Assembly (NCBI GenBank): GCA_020024515.1
Contig: JAHHTR010000006.1
Location: 1 to 37,931, forward strand
Length of the DNA: 37,931 nt
Origin: Angelakisella sp.
GTDB taxonomy: Bacteria; Bacillota; Clostridia; Oscillospirales; Ruminococcaceae
Reading direction: 5' to 3'
Part shown: positions 32,801-37,931 of the stretch, piece after piece
Layout of the letters: every line of letters starts with the position of its first letter
Numbering within the stretch: position 1 is the stretch's first letter
The notes under the pieces: generated by a model
Told to the model about the DNA's origin: nothing
Database searches by the model: none
The model's input: only the letters and a program-made list of their open reading frames with translations
Translations under genes and position numbers: made by a program

Positions 32801-34402
32801 ATGAATAAAACAAGAAGAAAGATAAACTTAATACAGAGAATTACTGTTTGTTGTTTAGTGGTGTTTATACTCATTATGTGCAGTGCATGTGGGAAAGAAA
32901 AAATTGAAACAATAAATGTTGACATAATAGAAAATATAAAGAATTTAGATCCGCAATTTGCCACAAGTGAAATTGAACAAAATGTTATAATAAATATCTA
33001 TGAAGGGTTGATGAGGTATTCATACGACGGTGAAGTTGTACTTGGAGTGGCAGATGAATGTATATTATCCGATGATAAAACAGAGTATACTTTTAAGATA
33101 AAACATAATGCAAAATGGAATAATGGTGATGATTTAACTTCCTATGATTTTTTGTTTACTTTTAAAAGATTGTTTGCAAAAGAGCATAAGTCACCGTATG
33201 TACATAACTTATTATCAATAAAAAATGCACAGGAAGTTCTAGACGGCACTTTGCCTTTTGAAGAAATGGGAGTTTTGTGTCCCGATAAAAAAACATTTGT
33301 AGTAAAAATAAATGAGCCAAAAGATGATTTTTTGAAAGTCTTTGCTCAAAGCTATACCTTTCCATGTAATGAGAAATTTTTTAAGAATACACATGGAAAA
33401 TATGGTGTTGAAAAAGAGTATATTTTATCTAATGGTGCATTGAATTTAAGTAAATGGAATAAGAACAGTATAGTATCATTAACAAGAAATAAGTATTATT
33501 ATGATGAAAATAATAAAAATAAAAGTGATGTAAATATACATATAAATCGTAAAGCAAAAAAAGAAAAAACATCAAACAATATGATAAATTTGATGCTTGA
33601 AAATAAAACTGACATATTTACAGTATCTGAAAAAGATAGGGAATATGTACCTACCGATTTATATACCTTAAATAAAATATCTAATAAAACGTGGTACATA
33701 GGTTTAAATGCAAAGTCAAGGTATTTTGGAAATAATGATTTGGCAAAGGCATTTGCTTTTGATAATAATAATTATGGTGAATATAATGAGAAACTATATG
33801 AAAAAACAAAAAGTATTTTGCCACCGTCAGTGTTAGAGGGCTATAACTCAATTAACTATATAACACCAACACATGAAGAATTGATAAGCGCATATAAACA
33901 GGGAATATCGAATTTTGAAGAAAATACACTTACAAATGTAAAATTTTACTATGATAAAGAATGTGAATTCACTTCTGTTTTAAAAGAATATGCAAAGCAA
34001 AAAAATCAAATGTTTGGTACACTTATTTCGCCAAAAGCAGTAGAAACAGAGGAGTATAATAAGATACTTTCAACAGGAAGTTTTGATATTATACTGTTTT
34101 CACTTTCCGCAAAATCAAGTGAACCGCTATCTTTTTTTAAACAATTTGTAAGTGGTGATGTTAATAATATATGCAGTATAAGTAATAGTGAGTATGATGA
34201 ACTGATAAAAATAGCGGATAGTATCAATACACAAAAAGAAAGATATGAGCAGCTAAATAAGGCTGAAAAAATACTTTTGGACACTTACAATATACAGCCG
34301 ATTTTTAATACATCAGAATACTTTACAGTAAATAGCAGTATCAAAAATTTTGGACATATTGGTAATATATATTTTTTCAGAGATGCTGTGAAAATGAAAT
34401 AA
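32801..34402 (+). CDS. Peptide ABC transporter substrate-binding lipoprotein
   Basis: A 533-residue solute-binding protein of the SBP_bac_5 (OppA/DppA) family. I start it at ATG 32801, 6 bases after GGAG (32791-32794). The signal ends in the lipobox 'MCSAC' (C30). The domain begins with 'IENIKNLDPQFATSEIEQNV' and 'NIYEGLMRYSYDG', then 'YTFKIKHNAKWNNGDDLTSY' and 'DFLFTFKRLF'. The remaining sequence is less conserved. The family binds peptides or nickel for uptake or sensing; no permease or ATPase gene is adjacent, so it may use a distant transporter. mnmG follows 41 bases later. Confidence 0.88.
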   Translation: MNKTRRKINLIQRITVCCLVVFILIMCSACGKEKIETINVDIIENIKNLDPQFATSEIEQNVIINIYEGLMRYSYDGEVVLGVADECILSDDKTEYTFKIKHNAKWNNGDDLTSYDFLFTFKRLFAKEHKSPYVHNLLSIKNAQEVLDGTLPFEEMGVLCPDKKTFVVKINEPKDDFLKVFAQSYTFPCNEKFFKNTHGKYGVEKEYILSNGALNLSKWNKNSIVSLTRNKYYYDENNKNKSDVNIHINRKAKKEKTSNNMINLMLENKTDIFTVSEKDREYVPTDLYTLNKISNKTWYIGLNAKSRYFGNNDLAKAFAFDNNNYGEYNEKLYEKTKSILPPSVLEGYNSINYITPTHEELISAYKQGISNFEENTLTNVKFYYDKECEFTSVLKEYAKQKNQMFGTLISPKAVETEEYNKILSTGSFDIILFSLSAKSSEPLSFFKQFVSGDVNNICSISNSEYDELIKIADSINTQKERYEQLNKAEKILLDTYNIQPIFNTSEYFTVNSSIKNFGHIGNIYFFRDAVKMK

Positions 34403-34443
34403 TATATTTGTAGTTAATATAAAAAATTAGGAGAAATAAATTT

Positions 34444-36318
34444 ATGACAGAGTATAATGCCGGTAAATATGATATAGCCGTAATAGGTGCTGGACATGCA
34501 GGTGTAGAGGCGGCTCTTGCGGCAGCAAGACTTGGAATGAAAACAATTATTTTTACTATTAGTTTGGACGCAATATCGAATATGCCATGTAATCCGTCAA
34601 TCGGAGGAACAGCAAAGGGACATCTTGTGCGTGAACTTGATTGTTTGGGTGGCGAAATGGCAAAGGCAGCCGATGCTACAATGCTCCAAAGCAGAATGCT
34701 TAATCTAGGCAAAGGACCTGCTGTACACAGTTTGCGTGTACAGTCCGATAAGGTTAAGTATCATATGTACATGAAGGAAGTTGTTGAAAAACAGGAAAAC
34801 TTGTGTATAAAACAAGCAGAAATAGTAAGAATAGATGAAAAAGATGGTGCAGTATGCGGTGTTGCAACAGCAATGGGTGCATATTACAAGGTAAAGGCTG
34901 TTATTATAGCCACAGGTACTTTTTTACGAGGAAAAATATTTGTGGGTGAATATAGCGAAGAAAGTGGTCCTGACGGTTTGCATGCAAGTAATAGGCTGAG
35001 CGACTCATTAAGAAATTTGGGGATAAATTTACGCAGATTTAAAACAGGTACACCTGCACGTGTAAGACGTAGTTCACTTGATTTTTCAAAAATGGAAGTT
35101 CAGTATGGTGATGAACCGATAATACCTTTTTCATTGGAGACAGAGCCATCAACATTGAAAAACAAAGAGGTTTGCTATATAACTTATACTAACAAAGACA
35201 CACATAAGATAATACTTGATAATATTCATCGTTCACCTCTGTATGCAGGGGAGATAGAAGGTGTAGGACCTCGTTATTGCCCAAGTATAGAAGATAAGGT
35301 TAAACGTTTTGCAGATAAAACCAGACACCAATTATTTGTAGAGCCAATGGGGACAAATACAGAAGAAATATATATGCAAGGTTTTTCAAGTTCATTGCCG
35401 GAAGAAATACAGGTTGCAATGTATAAAACAGTTGCAGGACTTGAAAATGTGGAGATTATGCGAACAGCCTATGCAATAGAGTATGACTGTATAGATCCAA
35501 TAGACCTATACCCAACACTTAGATTTATTAATCACAAAGGACTGTATGGTGCAGGTCAGTTTAATGGTACATCAGGCTATGAGGAGGCTGCGGCACAGGG
35601 ACTTGTTGCAGGCATAAATGCCACACGTGAGATACAGGGTAAAGAACCACTTGTACTTGAAAGATCAAATTCATATATAGGAACACTTATTGATGACCTT
35701 GTTACAAAGGGCTGTATGGATCCATACAGAATGATGACAAGCAGAAGTGAGTATAGATTATTGCTTCGTCAAGATAATGCAGATGTAAGACTGCTCAAAA
35801 TAGGATATGATATAGGACTTATCAGTGAAGAAAGATATAATAAATATCTTGATGAACAGAGACAAAAAGAAGAAGAAATAGAAAGATTAAAGTTATTATC
35901 AGTAAAGCCTAATGAAGAACTTAATAAGTATTTGGAAGAAAAAGGTTCAACTCCGTTAAATCAAGCAATGCGTGCATCGGAACTATTAAAACGTCCGCAA
36001 ATTTCTTATGAATATTTAGGTAAATTTGATGTGGATAGACCAAAACTGTCACAACACGTTATTGAACAAGTAGAGACAGAAATAAAATATGAAGGTTATA
36101 TTAAAAAGCAAATACAACAAGTAGAACAGGCAAGAAAACTTGAAAGCAGAAGTCTTGAAAAAATAAAAGACTATAATGAAGTAGGCTGTTTACGATTAGA
36201 GGCAATAGAAAAACTGAACAAAATAAAACCTCTAAATATTGGACAGGCATCAAGAATATCAGGAGTAAACCCTGCCGATATATCTGTAATCATTATATGG
36301 TTAGAATCAAATAAATAA
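34444..36318 (+). CDS. mnmG: tRNA uridine 5-carboxymethylaminomethyl modification enzyme MnmG
   Basis: MnmG (GidA) works with MnmE to add the cmnm5 group to U34 of several tRNAs, using FAD and methylene-THF. At 624 residues it is full length. The FAD loop is 'VIGAGHAGVEAALAAAR' (13-29), followed by the 'MPCNPSIGGTAKGHLVRELD' signature, 'ATGTFLRGKI' and 'RPGYAIEYDCID'-like 'RTAYAIEYDCIDP'. The C-terminal helical domain that docks MnmE ends in 'NPADISVIIIWLE'. AGGAG lies upstream. Its usual neighbours mnmE, rsmG and noc are not beside it; mnmE is absent from the window. Confidence 0.97.
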   Translation: MTEYNAGKYDIAVIGAGHAGVEAALAAARLGMKTIIFTISLDAISNMPCNPSIGGTAKGHLVRELDCLGGEMAKAADATMLQSRMLNLGKGPAVHSLRVQSDKVKYHMYMKEVVEKQENLCIKQAEIVRIDEKDGAVCGVATAMGAYYKVKAVIIATGTFLRGKIFVGEYSEESGPDGLHASNRLSDSLRNLGINLRRFKTGTPARVRRSSLDFSKMEVQYGDEPIIPFSLETEPSTLKNKEVCYITYTNKDTHKIILDNIHRSPLYAGEIEGVGPRYCPSIEDKVKRFADKTRHQLFVEPMGTNTEEIYMQGFSSSLPEEIQVAMYKTVAGLENVEIMRTAYAIEYDCIDPIDLYPTLRFINHKGLYGAGQFNGTSGYEEAAAQGLVAGINATREIQGKEPLVLERSNSYIGTLIDDLVTKGCMDPYRMMTSRSEYRLLLRQDNADVRLLKIGYDIGLISEERYNKYLDEQRQKEEEIERLKLLSVKPNEELNKYLEEKGSTPLNQAMRASELLKRPQISYEYLGKFDVDRPKLSQHVIEQVETEIKYEGYIKKQIQQVEQARKLESRSLEKIKDYNEVGCLRLEAIEKLNKIKPLNIGQASRISGVNPADISVIIIWLESNK

Positions 36319-36332
36319 TTAAATATTATGTG

Positions 36333-36375
36333 ATATTGACATAGGCTATTAGTAAAATAAGGTTTACGTCAATAT
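36333..36375. promoter_or_regulatory. Inverted repeat in the birA leader
   Basis: ATATTGAC (36333-36340) and GTCAATAT (36368-36375) are exact complements 27 bases apart, ending 19 bases before the birA ATG. It does not resemble the known BirA operator TTGTTAACC-N-GGTTAACAA. A long-range mRNA stem or a two-site operator are both possible. Confidence 0.4.
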
Positions 36376-36394
36376 TTTAATGGGGTGTTGAAAA

Positions 36395-37384
36395 ATGGAA
36401 AAGACAGATGATAAAGTTTTAAATATGCTTATAAAATCAAGTATTTATATATCAGGTGAAAATATAAGCAAAGAATTAAACATTTCTCGTACGGCAGTGT
36501 GGAAAACAATCGAAAAACTGCGTACAAAAGGATACTTAATTGATGCGGTTACAAATAAGGGTTATATTTTGCAAAATAAACAAAGTATAATAACAAAAGA
36601 TTTAATTAATGCTTATATAAGTCTTAATAATAATTTTTATATACTAGATACTGTCAATTCAACAAATTTGTATGCAAATGCCCTTGTAATAGATGGTGTA
36701 GATAATGGTACGGTAGTTATCTCAAAAGAGCAGACACAAGGCTTCGGACGTCTAGGCAGAAGTTTTTCTTCACCAATAAATAAAGGTATATATTATTCAT
36801 ATATATTAGAGCCAAATTGTACTGTTGAAAGATTGTCATTGTTAACTTCTTATGTAGGATTGTGTGTATGCGATACGTTAAAAGAGATTACAGGTAAAGA
36901 TTTTTATATTAAGTGGCCAAATGATATAATATATGACAATAAAAAAGTTTGCGGAATACTCACAAGACTTGTTACAAATGCGGAAACAATGGAAATTTCA
37001 CATGCAATAATAGGAATAGGTATAAATGTTTTGCAAGAAAATTTTGAAGAAGAATTAAAAGATAAAGCGATATCATTACTTCAAATAACAGGTGAAAATT
37101 ATAGCATGAGTACTATAATAGCGATACTTACACACAAGCTAAATGAGATGTTCATTGAAAATAATCAACTTATTAATGATAATATTAAATATTTGGATAA
37201 ATTGAGAAAGCTATCTTGTACAATAGGAAAAGAAGTGAGTGTGATATCACCACTTTCAATACGTTATGGAGTAGCGGTTGATATTTCACAGGACGGTGGT
37301 TTGGTTGTGGATTTTAATGGTGATTGTGAAGTTATATCAGCGGGCGAAGTAAGTGTAAGAGGAGTTTTAGGATACAATCCATAA
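36395..37384 (+). CDS. birA: Bifunctional biotin ligase/biotin operon repressor
   Basis: BirA attaches biotin to carboxyl carrier proteins and, when bound to biotinyl-AMP, represses biotin genes. The 329-residue protein has an N-terminal winged helix (~1-65, 'NISRTAVWKTIEKLRTKG'), so it is the bifunctional form. The ligase domain has 'VNSTNLYA', the adenylate loop 'QGFGRLGRSF', 'IKWPNDIIYDNKKVCGILT' with the active lysines, and a C-terminal SH3-like domain ending 'ISAGEVSVRG'. GGGGTG precedes the ATG. Confidence 0.95.
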   Translation: MEKTDDKVLNMLIKSSIYISGENISKELNISRTAVWKTIEKLRTKGYLIDAVTNKGYILQNKQSIITKDLINAYISLNNNFYILDTVNSTNLYANALVIDGVDNGTVVISKEQTQGFGRLGRSFSSPINKGIYYSYILEPNCTVERLSLLTSYVGLCVCDTLKEITGKDFYIKWPNDIIYDNKKVCGILTRLVTNAETMEISHAIIGIGINVLQENFEEELKDKAISLLQITGENYSMSTIIAILTHKLNEMFIENNQLINDNIKYLDKLRKLSCTIGKEVSVISPLSIRYGVAVDISQDGGLVVDFNGDCEVISAGEVSVRGVLGYNP

Positions 37385-37404
37385 AAAAAGTGATAATTTT
37401 CAGT

Positions 37405-37440
37405 CTCTTTTGGTGGCTTTGGTCAGTCAAAAGGGTTTTT
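37405..37440 (+). terminator. birA terminator overlapping the transposase remnant
   Basis: CTCTTTTG (37405-37412) pairs with CAAAAGGG (37428-37435), with one T-G wobble, and is followed by five Ts. The right arm and the T-tract lie inside the transposase reading frame (its stop is at 37423-37425). Confidence 0.7.
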
Positions 37441-37931
37441 GTTATGATTATCCCTATCTTCATTTATCTCTTTCATTAACTGCTTTTCATAAACCTTTGC
37501 AGCTTGTGGAACTGCCTTTTTAACTGTCTTTTTCATATTGGCGTTAGCCTTAATATGTGTTCCGTCAATGAATACAGTCTCAGGTGACAAATATCCTGCT
37601 TTTTCTATTTCCCTCAATATCCAATAAAATACTTTCTCTATTGTTTCTTCGGTATATCTATGTTTAAAATTATAGCTTATCGTTGAAAAGTGAGGAATTT
37701 CATCATTCATTAAATATCCCAAAAACCAACGGTATGCAACATTCATTTTAATTTCTTCTACTGTGCGTCTAAGCGAAGGTATTCCATACAAATGCTGAAT
37801 AAGTACCATTTTGAAAATTACCACAGGATCTATACTTGGTCTGCCGTTGTTCTGACAATACAAATCTTCTACTATTTTATATATTTTCTTAAAATCTACT
37901 GCGTTTTCTATCTTTCGTAGAAGATGATCTG
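37423..37931 (-). pseudogene. IS1182-type transposase, 3'-truncated and open at window edge
   Basis: Read leftward from the right edge this gives 'DHLLRKIENAVDFKK', then 'NNGRPSIDPVVIFKMVLIQH', 'NVAYRWFLGYLMNDEIPHFS' and 'VFIDGTHIKANAN' (the first catalytic Asp). These blocks match IS1182-family transposases, from memory. The frame stays open to the window edge, so the real start lies outside. It stops at TGA (37425-37423) just after 'NKNPFD', about where family members continue for another half protein with the remaining catalytic residues. In-frame reading past the TGA gives 'PKPPKETE' and then diverges. It is therefore a remnant. Confidence 0.82.

Noticed and set aside
1..37931. CRISPR arrays, tRNA, rRNA or riboswitches
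   Set aside because: No regular repeat-spacer pattern, cloverleaf or known riboswitch core was seen by eye. A covariance-model scan of the gaps would be decisive.

Overview
The window is low-GC Firmicutes chromosome, most likely Clostridia. The GyrB block 'PLWGKMLNVEKAR' and the DUF370 (RemB) gene between recF and gyrB resemble Lachnospiraceae-type genomes, but that assignment is from memory. The landmark is the chromosomal replication origin. rpmH-rnpA-yidD-yidC-jag reads leftward (22954 to 19511). dnaA-dnaN-yaaA-recF-remB-gyrB-gyrA reads rightward (23472 to 32644). The two arms diverge from the rpmH/dnaA gap, and the dnaA-dnaN gap holds a DnaA-trio-like, AT-rich unwinding element.

Layout from left to right. 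(1) 1-352 is AT-rich non-coding DNA with a long inverted repeat and the recX promoter. (2) 353-5176 is a rightward operon: recX, a DUF218/YdcF membrane protein, rimO, pgsA and a MATE exporter. (3) 5305-6618 is a leftward AGCS sodium:amino-acid symporter whose natural start seems to be AUA. (4) 6756-10959 holds tsaE-tsaB, upp, a split chromate-transporter pair and a transglutaminase-like lipoprotein. (5) 11075-13678 is leftward: a GNAT remnant, a large Ig-repeat plus CAP/SCP lipoprotein and an Fe-S type Rrf2 regulator. (6) 13929-14913 has a SigH-like sigma factor and a small zinc-ribbon protein. (7) 15115-18656 is leftward: noc/parB-like, rsmG, ychF and a YjjG-type HAD phosphatase. (8) 18764-19447 is a small lipoprotein. 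(9) 19511-32644 is the origin region. (10) 32801-37384 has a peptide-binding lipoprotein, mnmG and birA. (11) An IS1182-type transposase remnant runs off the right edge.

Most genes are housekeeping: replication initiation and supercoiling, membrane protein insertion, ribosome and tRNA modification, phospholipid synthesis and pyrimidine salvage. The usual jag-mnmE-mnmG-rsmG-noc string is broken up here. mnmG sits to the right of gyrA, rsmG and noc are on the left arm, and mnmE is absent.

I found no new multi-gene defence or metabolic system. The points most worth a second look are a triple-GTAC palindromic element next to a consensus DnaA box in the dnaA leader, the DnaA-trio-like element, alanine at the GyrA quinolone-anchoring position, the scattered mnm/rsmG/noc genes, and the birA terminator that appears to be built from IS remnant DNA.
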